The position numbers and the translations under genes are program-made. This document shows positions 48,301-64,000 of a DNA stretch of 64,000 nucleotides, in pieces; position 1 is the stretch's first letter, and each line of letters starts with the position of its first letter. The DNA comes from Antedon bifida (taxonomy: Eukaryota; Echinodermata; Crinoidea; Comatulida; Antedonidae). The notes beneath the pieces were generated by a model that was not told the DNA's origin, ran no database searches, and was given only the letters and a program-made list of their open reading frames with translations. The stretch lies in the NCBI GenBank assembly GCA_963402885.1, contig OY727096.1, positions 34,019,820 through 34,083,819 on the forward strand, given 5' to 3'.

Positions 48301-51300
48301 CCTTCTACGCATTACGAGGACCACATTGGAACAACCGAAGCATCCACTACCAAAAAAGAATACATACCTCAACCTTCTACGCATTACGAGGACCACATTG
48401 TTACAACCGAAGCATCCACTACTGAAAAAGAATACATACCTCAACCTTCTACGCATTACGAGGACCACATTGGAACTACCGAAGCATCCACTACCGAAAA
48501 AGAATACATACCTCAACCTTCTACGCATTACGAGGACCACATTGGAACAACCGAAGCATCCACTACCGAAAAAGAATACATACCTCAACCTTCTACGCAT
48601 TACGAGGACCACATTGGAACTACCGAAGCATCCACTACCAAAAAAGAATACATACCTCAACCTTCTACGCATTACGAGGACCACATTGGAACTACCGAAG
48701 CATCCACTACCAAAAAAGAATACATACCTCAACCTTCTACGCATTACGAGGACCACATTGTTACAACCGAAGCATCCACTACCAAAAAAGAATACATACC
48801 TCAACCTTCTACGCATTACGAGGACCACATTGGAACTACCGAAGCATCCACTACCAAAAAAGAATACATACCTCAACCTTCTACGCATTACGAGGACCAC
48901 ATTGGAACTACCGAAGCATCCACTACCAAAAAAGAATACATACCTCAACCTTCTACGCATTACGAGGACCACATTGGAACTACCGAAGCATCCACTACCA
49001 AAAAAGAATACATACCTCAACCTTCTACGCATTACGAGGACCACATTGGAACTACCGAAGCATCCACTACCGAAAAAGAATACATACCTCAACCTTCTAC
49101 GCATTACGAGGACCACATTGGAACTACCGAAGCATCCACTACCGAAAAAGAATACATACCTCAACCTTCTACGCATTACGAGGACCACATTGGAACTACC
49201 GAAGCATCCACTACCAAAAAAGAATACATACCTCAACCTTCTACGCATTACGAGGACCACATTGGAACTACCGAAGCATCCACTACCAAAAAAGAATACA
49301 TACCTCAACCTTCTACGCATTACGAGGACCACATTGGAACTACCGAAGCATCCACTACCAAAAAAGAATACATACCTCAACCTTCTACGCATTACGAGGA
49401 CCACATTGTTACAACCGAAGCATCCACTACCGAAAAAGAATACATACCTCAACCTTCTACGCATTACGAGGACCACATTGTTACAACCGAAGCATCCACT
49501 ACCGAAAAAGAATACATACCTCAACCTTCTACGCATTACGAGGACCACATTGTTACAACCGAAGCATCCACTACCGAAAAAGAATACATACCTCAACCTT
49601 CTACGCATTACGAGGACCACATTGGAACTACCGAAGCATCCACTACCAAAAAAGAATACATACCTCAACCTTCTACGCATTACGAGGACCACATTGTTAC
49701 AACCGAAGCATCCACTACCGAAAAAGAATACATACCTCAACCTTCTACGCATTACGAGGACCACATTGTTACAACCGAAGCATCCACTACCGAAAAAGAA
49801 TACATACCTCAACCTTCTACGCATTACGAGGACCACATTGTTACAACCGAAGCATCCACTACCAAAAAAGAATACATACCTCAACCTTCTACGCATTACG
49901 AGGACCACATTGGAACAACCGAAGCATCCACTACCAAAAAAGAATACATACCTCAACCTTCTACGCATTACGAGGACCACATTGGAACTACCGAAGCATC
50001 CACTACTGAAAAAGAATACATACCTCAACCTTCTACGCATTACGAGGACCACATTGTTACAACCGAAGCATCCACTACCGAAAAAGAATACATACCTCAA
50101 CCTTCTACGCATTACGAGAACCACATTGGAACTACCGAAGCATCCACTACCGAAAAAGAATACATACCTCAACCTTCTACGCATTACGAGGACCACATTG
50201 GAACTACCGAAGCATCCACTACCGAAAAAGAATACATACCTCAACCTTCTACGCATTACGAGGACCACATTGGAACAACCGAAGCATTCACTACCGAAAA
50301 AGAATACATACCTCAACCTTCTACGCATTACGAGGACCACATTGGAACTACCGAAGCATCCACTACCGAAAAAGAATACATACCTCAACCTTCTACGCAT
50401 TACGAGGACCACATTGGAACAACCGAAGCATTCACTACCGAAAAAGAATACATACCTCAACCTTCTACGCATTACGAGAACCACATTGGAACTACCGAAG
50501 CATCCACTACCGAAAAAGAATACATACCTCAACCTTCTACGCATTACGAGGACCACATTGGAACTACCGAAGCATCCACTACCGAAAAAGAATACATACC
50601 TCAACCTTCTACGCATTACGAGGACCACATTGGAACTACCGAAGCATCCACTACCGAAAAAGAATACATACCTCAACCTTCTACGCATTACGAGGACCAC
50701 ATTGGAACAACAGAAGCATCCACTACCAAAAAAGAATACATACCTCAACCTTCTATGCATTACGAGGACCACATTGGAACTACCGAAAAAAGCAATGAAA
50801 TATCAACATTTCTGACTCAAACCGAAATATTTCCTACTTCAACTTATGATATGTTAGGTAAGTGCTTCTTTTTTTCTTTTTTAAATTTACCGACTTTAAA
50901 AAAAAAATTGATCCGACTTTAGAAACGAATAGTTTAGACGATTCGGTTATAAATCCGTAGTATCATAGGCACATTTCTAAATAAAGATTTGTGTAGTTGT
51001 GTAATGTGTAGTAGTAGTTCCTTATTTTGATACGTCGTCGGCCACCGTGCGTATGCCAGCGGTTTAGTGAGGCAACCACTATAATGTCCTATAATCTAAT
51101 AGTTGATAAGTCTATGTGAATAACATCCGAAGCTGTATCAGACCTTTTAATGAACCGTCTACATTTATACATTCCCGCGACATTCTCAACCTATTTCTCA
51201 AACACATAGTTTACTCAAACCAAAATTTACTATGGTCTCATTTCGAATGAGGACAATTGTTAAATGTAATTTGTTAACATGTAAGATATAAACGAAATAA

Positions 51301-54300
51301 TAATGAAAAATAAACAGATAATGAGCTTCTACCTTGTATAAACAGAAGCTGAATGCAAGACGCACGAAGCCAACAGAAGACAATTCTACATTGACGAGGA
51401 AGATTGTCAAGCTGGATATGTTTGTGAGCAAAATGAGTTAAAGCGGTTTGTGTGCCCAAATGGACATTGGTTTTTACCGGAGAACAATGGAGCAGTTGCG
51501 ACATGTCCGCTGGAGGGTACTGTTGAAAAAGACTGTGGGACAATCGTTACAACACAGATGTCAGGTAGGTCCTAGTAGTATATCAAACATCAAGATGTCC
51601 TCTGAAGGGTACTGTTGAAAAAGACTGTGGGACAACCACACTCGTTACAACACAGATGTCAGGTAGGTCCTAGTAGTATATCAAACATCAAGGTGTCCGC
51701 TGAAGGGTACTGTTGAAAAAGACTGTGGGACAACCACACTTGTTACAACACAGATGTCAGGTAGGTCCTAGTAGTATATCAAACATCAAGGTGTCCGCTG
51801 GAGGTTACTGTTGAAAAAGACTGTGGGACAACCACACTTGTGGTCAGGTAGGTCCTAGTAGTATATCAAACATCAAGGTGTCCGCTGGAGGTTACTGTTG
51901 AAAAAGACTGTGCGACAACCACACTCGTTACAACACAGATGTCAGGTAGGTCCTAGTAGTATATCAAACATCAAGATGTCCTCTGAAGGGTACTGTTGAA
52001 AAAGACTGTGGGACAACCACACTCGTGGTCAGGTAGGTCCTAGTATGTCCGGCTATACTGCCACCACAACTTTACTCACGAGCTCCATCAGACTGAGCAA
52101 ACTCCAAATATTATTTTTTTTCAGTTTTTCATAATACTTTTATTTGGCTTTTTAACTTTTTTTCTTCACTACCTGAATTATAGGATTCCTTATTGGTTTT
52201 GTGTGTCAATTTTCTGCCATTTTGTCTACGTGTCACAATTGGGTAGTCATCGTAAATAATAGATAGGTGCCAATTCATTGAATAATAATTCTATAATTAG
52301 GTTTATTGCAAAATAAAACTGTTTTCTAAATGATCTTCTGATTTACAGGTAAGTGTGCAACACCAGAAAACCATGGCAAACGATTTGAAAAGTACGAAGA
52401 TTGTGGGTCTTCATACTACTGCATCCTTGGAGTAGAAATCTCTGTCGACTGTCCTCTAGGGTTGTGGTTTGTTGGAGAGGAAAGAGCAGACAGATTAGGC
52501 ATAAAGTCTGGTTGTGTCGGGCCCGAAGAAACTGATCGTGTTTGTGATACGGACTTGCCAATCGAGAATGAAACACGTAAGAACTTGACCGAGAACCATA
52601 TTTGAACAAAGTATTAGGGATGTACATATGATTTATGAACAAACACGAGATTTACGATATCGCCGCACGCACTCGCCGTACAGCCGTCGCCGTAAATTGT
52701 TGTGACGTCACAAGTGCATGGCAAAATCAACCTCATGAGTTTTCACTGTTGTTAACATACAAGAGATAGGTACCGTCACTTCTATTGCTAATTTTACCTG
52801 TATTAAGCTTAAATTTGCCAAAATGTTTGGTATTTTGAAGAAACTCTTCAGTATCCAGATAGGCAAAAGAAACAACAAAAAAATTCAACATTTATATTTT
52901 TTACGATTTATTTAAAAAGTGTGTTTACTAGAAATGTTGGCGTAAAAGCATGATGTATGTGATGACGCCATGGAATCACTCACAACAATATCACACTCAA
53001 AACGTTCCTCTGTGGTGTGACACGCGACGGGTCGTGTCGGTGGAGTTATTGTGTCGGTGTGTTGTGGCGACTCTGCCTATTGATATTTCATTTCATTTAT
53101 TTATTTGACCAACAAAACATAATATTATATACAATGTACATAGAGGAATTGGTCAGGGACTGCTACAGTAATACGATTACTGTAACTACAAGAGTCAGCA
53201 GTCCCATGATCTTAACTAAAATAATATAATTAATTTTATAAACAAATAAAGTATAAAGCTGTGAGTATACGTATTAGGCATAAAGTTTGGTTGTGTCGAG
53301 CCCGAAGGAACTGATCGTATTTGTGATACGGACTTGCCAATCGAGAATAAAACACGTAACACGTATAAGTAGGATGCCTACTCTAGGGCGCCTATGCCTC
53401 TTAGGCCTATGCTAGCTACACTACTAGGTATCGAGCCGGTCTGATTATTTTGGCCGCCGTTTAGAGAACACCTAAATTCAAGAACTTTTATAATTTACTC
53501 ACCATCGTCTTAGGGTTAGGCCGGTGGATTACTATAAACATCATCGTCTTACCGAAATTCACCGCGATGTATTAACAAAGTTTTTAGTGCGATATGGCTG
53601 AATGATTCCAGAGCATCATACGTCATTTTTCTAGCTACTCTTTCGGATAATAGACAAGTCCGGCAAATCGCGAACATTTCTAGTAAACACACTTTTTAAA
53701 TAAATCGTAAAAAATATAAATGTTGAATTTATTTATTGTTTCTTTTGCCTATCTGGATAATGAAGTGTTTTTTCCAAATAACAGACTAAATATTTTGGCA
53801 AATTTAAGCCTAATACAGGTAAAATTAGCAATTGAAGTGACGGTACCTATATTTTGTATGTTAACAACAATGAAAGTCATGAGGTTGATTTCGCCATGCA
53901 CTTGTGACGTCACAACAATTAACGGGGACGTCTGTACGGCGAGCGATATCGTAAATCTCGCGATTGTTCTGAAATCATATGTACTGATGTACATCCCTAA
54001 ACGTTCTTAAAATATGGTTCTCGGTCAAGTTATCCTTTAATGCCCAATGTGACATTATAAATTGTGATACTTTCTTAAAAAGCACAAAACAATTTTACTT
54101 TGAACCTTGGTTGATACACAGTATTTTTAATATACATTTTATTTTGTAGCGTGTGTTGGCCAACCGGACCAACATCATTACGTCAATGAGAATGACTGCT
54201 CTCAGTTCTACGTCTGCTATGATGAAGTTCCCCATCTTGTACAGTGCTCTCTCAACACTTACTACAACCCGCAATACAACATGCAAACAGGACAACCTAT

Positions 54301-54352
54301 TGCATGCATAGAAACCATAACAGATACAGAATGCGTCATCCCACCACTTTAA
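45385..54352 (+). CDS. Secreted chitin-binding protein with six peritrophin-A domains and a 45-copy mucin-like repeat, 1,587 aa
   Basis: Exons: 45385-45427, 45773-45826, 46257-46526, 46805-47056, 47363-50857, 51346-51564, 52349-52576, 54150-54352; 4,764 nt in frame, all introns GT-AG. Signal-like N-terminus (MDAVLRILMLTEFISTAFS). Six cysteine-rich chitin-binding type-2 (CBM14) modules: residues about 35-85, 124-175, 208-260, 1375-1435, 1446-1515 and 1521-1580, with the family spacing (e.g. YYWCVHGYVHHMECQPGLVF, TYYQCSESG..LMKCPWSLVF). Between modules 3 and 4 lie 45 repeats of 24 residues (265-1344), consensus GTTEASTTKKEYIPQPSTHY plus EDHI, rich in Thr, Ser and Pro and probably O-glycosylated. 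Likely a gut-lining or cuticle-type matrix protein; tissue is not shown. Duplicated donor copies follow exon 6 and a foldback element follows exon 7. Confidence 0.9.
47536..50775 (+). repeat. Coding minisatellite: 45 copies of a 72-bp unit
   Basis: Exactly 3,240 bp. Units differ at few sites: GGA ACT, GGA ACA or GTT ACA at the start, and AAA or GAA in TTKKEY/TTEKEY. Rarer changes are ASTT to AFTT, THYED to THYEN and STHY to SMHY. No stop occurs in the + coding frame, one other + frame or one - frame, so long shadow frames overlap the real one. Confidence 0.97.
51504..52045 (+). repeat. About 98-bp tandem repeat duplicating an exon end and its 5' splice site
   Basis: The unit contains the end of exon 6 of the chitin-binding gene (GGGTACTGTTGAAAAAGACT ... 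CAG) plus the donor GTAGGTCC and about 35 bp of intron. Six CAG/GTAGGT donors occur at 51565, 51663, 51761, 51848, 51946 and 52033. Two units lack about 10 bp before the donor. Confidence 0.95.
52582..54031. mobile_element. Foldback element with 360-bp inverted arms in intron 7
   Basis: 52582-52942 and 53670-54031 are inverted copies with moderate divergence (outer ends AACTTGACCGAGAACCATA, inner ends near CTAGAAATGTT). The 727-bp loop holds a duplicated piece of exon 7 and AT-rich DNA. The left arm begins 5 bp after the exon 7 splice donor. No transposase seen; probably non-autonomous. Confidence 0.8.
53274..53359 (+). pseudogene. Duplicated fragment of exon 7 inside the foldback loop
   Basis: 86 bp matching the end of exon 7 and its donor (52495-52580) with five differences, all transitions. 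It has the same orientation, no acceptor is visible before it and it lacks the first two thirds of the exon. A partial exon copy, not expected to be spliced in. Confidence 0.85.
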
Positions 54353-55594
54353 AAACATGCAGTATAATTTATCAAATCAAAAGTATTATTTAAGTGAAAA
54401 TTATATTTAGAATATATTGGTCTATTATATAGTGATGTACAATATTTATTTAGAATTAAACATCCACTCAACAAATATTTCTGCGACTTAAAAGTGTTAG
54501 AACATAATATGACGTTCAAGTTCCTTCAAAGTGTCATAATAGCAGCAGCTTACATTTAAGGCAGTGTTTAGAGCCCTATTTTTGAAAGTAATATTCACTC
54601 ACAATATTTGAGTTCAAATGAATAACTAATAATACTCAATGTTAAAGTGGTAATTAACAATCATATAAACAATTTACAAAAGGTTCATACAAAATGATTT
54701 CTACTCTCCTTTTTTGCCTTTTTACTTTATTTTTATACAAAAGAAACAAATTGTGTGCATCAATTTGTACTAACTACCTACGAGATTACATGTTTCTCAG
54801 CACGCTATACGATTAAACATATAAAGCAAAATAACAGATTGTCATAAAAAATGTATTATTTCTGCAAAATATATGTGCCTGGTTGGTAAAGAATTTACAA
54901 TATTTACATCTCTCTATTTTACATACAGCTTACAATCATTCTATTTTGTTGCATAGTTACCGCACAAAAATAAAGGTTTCCTCAATGTGAATACAACATT
55001 TCAGTGATATTTTGGTCTTAAATTAGAATTACAAAATGATTATGTGAACATGCTTTTTGTAAAATGTTTGCTTTAAATAGGAGCCCAAGAACAGTAGCTA
55101 AAGTGAGTCCCTATTTTCATATTTAGAATAGAAAGTGGCCTACAATAACACAGACTGTATGTGTAGTGGGTATGTGATGTGGCTCTGCAGTGAAGTGGCT
55201 CAACAACATACACTTCAACAACTGCAACAAATGCAATGCAAAACATGCACAATTGTAGTCTATCAAATTCATCTGAGGAATAGAGCTACTGTATAAGAAA
55301 TTTCATATAAATTGAGTTTATCTATTAAAATAGTAGCAAGATATACACATCCACCAGACATATTATGCTACACAAGTAGCAAGAAATCAAATGCTACAAA
55401 AATAAATCAATAATCATTACAAATGAAATAAAAATGATATATAATATTTCAGGAATAAAATTAAAAATCATGATAAAAATGAAAAAAAACATCCACACCA
55501 CATATCAATCTCCTAATGATTCTCAATAATGTGTTCTTGTTATTTTTTTGATTATTTTCCGAGGAACTTTGAGGTTAAAGTTCAGAATACTTAC
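54353..55594. other. Convergent intergenic / 3' UTR region
   Basis: AT-rich 1.2 kb between the stop codons of the chitin-binding gene (+) and SUZ12 (-). It should contain both 3' UTRs; several AATAAA-like signals exist on each strand and I cannot choose between them. No other feature seen. Confidence 0.6.
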
Positions 55595-62060
<6,466 letters not shown>

Positions 62061-62835
62061 ATCGTAAAAAATGTGGTTTTGAGTTGATAAAAAGCCTACT
62101 TTCTCGGGCTCTCAGCCTAGCTAGGCTCTCTCTCCTCTCTCACACACACACGATCGTCAATCAAATTTGAGTCTTTACAACTGGGAGGTGCGCCACCAAC
62201 GTTGAGGCGGGAAAACCCAAAGATCTTTATCTCTTTATTGTTGTGTGTGTGATCACACTGCTGACGATGGTTAAAGGGTAGCTCCGTGTATAAAATCAGC
62301 TAGTGATTAATTCACTTAGGTTGACCAAATTTCAGTTTTTTGTTATGTAAATACTGAAAAAATGCATAAATCATGAAATAAAATGAAAATAAAACACCAT
62401 GTCAACCCATGACAATTTAAGCCCACTTAGCGGCGCACATGCCATGCGCAACTCAATATGCGAGCGGACCAAGCGATATGTAGACAATTTAACAAAATAT
62501 GAGGCGGAAATTATATTGCTAAAAGGCTTATTAATAAATAGCTAAATATGTTTTTTTCTATATTTATGCAAATGATACTAAGTATCATCTGCATGGTGTT
62601 CTCCGGATGGTGGTGCGTATGTGTGTGTGGTTTCTATTTAATTAATTAAACGGCGCTGACTCAGATGTGAGCATATGTGGGCCGGTCCTGGTCATGTACA
62701 CGTATACATTGTGCACATTATCAGATGTGATTCTGGCCATCTGCTTTAACGAGATAAGAACCCGTCGCCTCCGAATAAAAGCTTCAATTCTCTCATCTCT
62801 GTACTACAACGTGCCTCCTTCACCGAGTGATTATC
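62061..62835. promoter_or_regulatory. Bidirectional promoter region between SUZ12 and the FKBP gene
   Basis: 775 bp between the two divergent start codons. It contains a CA/CACACA tract near 62140, an AP-1/NF-E2-like GCTGACTCAG at 62655-62664 and CCGAATAAAAGC near 62771, about 65 bp before the FKBP ATG. Assignment as a shared promoter rests on position only. Confidence 0.45.
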
Positions 62836-63503
62836 ATGGTTTTTAGTGCGTCCCTTTTCCTTCTGTTTACTTTTTACTCATGTTACTCTTCACAAACAAC
62901 AGAGTCGATTAAAATCCCCGACGAATTAAAGATCGAGGTGACGTTCAGACCAGATGACTGCAAGAAAACAGCGAGTCATGGGGACATGGTGCTTATTCAT
63001 TACACAGGACGGTTAGAGGACGGGACAGTCTTTGACACCAGGTAAGTATAATCAACACACAATATTATTTGATTCGGCACATAAATTGTAATGAATATGG
63101 TATAGGGCCTAAATGCGATTCTCTTTCGATTGTATTTTATTTTTATTATTATTCATTCAAAACCAACAACGATAATTACCGCCACTTCTACCGTTACAGG
63201 TTTGAAACATAAAACAATACAACAAACAAGTAACACTTGGATTTGATCAAACTAGTAAATATTCACGGTTTTTGACATTAACAGCAGCACAACTTATGCA
63301 TAAGATATACGATGTATTTCTGATTACATTTGAATGTATTCTATCCTCTAGTCGAGTAAATGAAGACTCTGAACCAATCGAGTTTCCGCTTGGTTTGCAA
63401 GAAGTAGTGAAAGGTTGGGATTACGGGATGGTAGACATGTGCACTGGTGAAAAACGAAGATTAACAGTACCATCGAGTCTTGCTTATGGTGAACAAGGAA
63501 AAG
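62836..63503 (+). CDS. Secretory-pathway FKBP-type prolyl isomerase, first two coding exons (partial)
   Basis: Peptidyl-prolyl cis-trans isomerase of the ER FKBP group. Exons seen: 62836-63041 and 63352-63503 (119 codons so far); the next exon is beyond the window or not recognised before 64000. ATG 62836 opens a signal-like segment (MVFSASLFLLFTFYSC). The FKBP domain follows: KIEVTFRPDDC, GDMVLIHYTGRLEDGTVFDT, then FPLGLQEVVKGWDYGMVDMC, TGEKRRLTVPSSLAYGEQGKG, including the VIKGWD-like and GEKR..L.IP..LAYG motifs of the active site. The disulfide-type cysteines after RPDD and in DMC fit FKBP2/7/14-like proteins. I cannot say which without the C-terminus (EF-hands or not). It is divergent from SUZ12. 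Confidence 0.85.
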
Positions 63504-64000
63504 GTGCGTTCTATTAGATCCGCCGACGTCATGCAAAAACACAAAGCATGCAGTCCTATATATAGTAGGCCTAATAGGCCCATCCCTGGAATTTACGTCC
63601 GATAGGAAGGGAATTTGTACATTATTCTCATCACAAACAATCTATTTTCTGGACAGTAGGCTTATAAGATAGACACATTAATACGGGTCTCGTGCCCGTT
63701 CACCCTTGTTGGTGCTGAAAGAAGAAGTGGTGTTATCTTTGCATGTAGCCTCCTAAACCTGGTTGCGGTGCATGACGCTTTATCGTGGGATTTCACAACA
63801 AAGCTACGTCTGGCAGGTCTAAGTGACTAGATAAATAATCGTAAATAGATAATGTTATTTAAAATAGATTGATGGATAACAACCCACGAAGATAGACTGT
63901 CGCATCAATTAAAAAGGAAGCTAGAAAATAAACCTTAATTAGTAGGCTACAACTATTCACGATATTTGCATAACATACCGTACGAATTATAATAAATATT
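63504..64000 (+). other. FKBP gene intron reaching the window edge
   Basis: Starts with the donor GTGCGT after GEQGKG. No further exon with the expected IPP..TL..E...L continuation was found before the end. AT-rich with a few AGGCCTA motifs. Confidence 0.7.

Noticed and set aside
47548..50772. 1,074-codon minus-strand frame of RRRLRYVFFFGSGCF repeats
   Set aside because: Antisense shadow of the same array: 72 is divisible by 3 and the unit has no stop in this frame.
47513..50815. Long plus-strand frame rich in LPKKNTYLNLLRITRTT, overlapping the chitin-binding exon
   Set aside because: Shadow of the 72-bp coding array in another frame. It lacks the chitin-binding modules and flanking splice signals of the true frame.

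Overview
This is animal nuclear DNA: AT-rich, with intron-containing genes, GT-AG splicing and many mobile elements and minisatellites. Five host genes were assembled exon by exon on family knowledge and splice sites: STX8 (syntaxin-8), SLC25A27 (mitochondrial carrier, UCP4 type), a secreted metal-dependent cyclase-family hydrolase, a very long chitin-binding (peritrophin-A/CBM14) protein, and SUZ12 (PRC2 subunit). The start of a sixth, a secretory-pathway FKBP-type prolyl isomerase, runs off the right edge. The gene set and the many AGGCCTA-type motifs suggest a marine invertebrate deuterostome, perhaps an echinoderm. That is a weak inference; no species is claimed.

Layout: 1-5094 has no gene I can support. 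5095-11547 is a complete 6,453-bp P-element-like DNA transposon with perfect 34-bp terminal inverted repeats, a 5-exon transposase gene on + and a convergent, unrecognised 3-exon gene on -. It lies just past the STX8 poly(A) signal. 11994-32188 is STX8 on -, with 8 coding exons. Its 14.2-kb last-but-one intron holds three unrelated satellites, including about 52 copies of a 104-bp unit. 32318-37074 is a composite element with long inverted ends that starts 130 bp upstream of the STX8 start codon. It contains a LINE fragment, tRNA-derived SINEs and a 1.1-kb internal duplication. 38707-41469 is SLC25A27 on +, with a 24-bp x 12 minisatellite in its 3' UTR. 42596-44039 is the cyclase-family gene on -, whose 3' end is altered by a 77-bp triplication. 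45385-54352 is the chitin-binding gene on +, with 45 exact-length copies of a 24-residue Thr/Ser/Pro-rich repeat between two sets of three chitin-binding domains. 55595-62060 is SUZ12 on -, with 15 exons. 62836 onward is the FKBP gene on +, head-to-head with SUZ12.

The host genes serve separate functions (endosomal membrane fusion, mitochondrial transport, secreted hydrolase, extracellular matrix, chromatin repression, ER protein folding) and do not form one pathway. The shared theme is sequence dynamics. Tandem duplications have repeatedly caught exon ends and 5' splice sites, two GC-AG introns are required by the reading frames, and mobile elements abut both ends of STX8. The strongest candidate for something undescribed is the two-gene P-like transposon with intact ends and intact reading frames.
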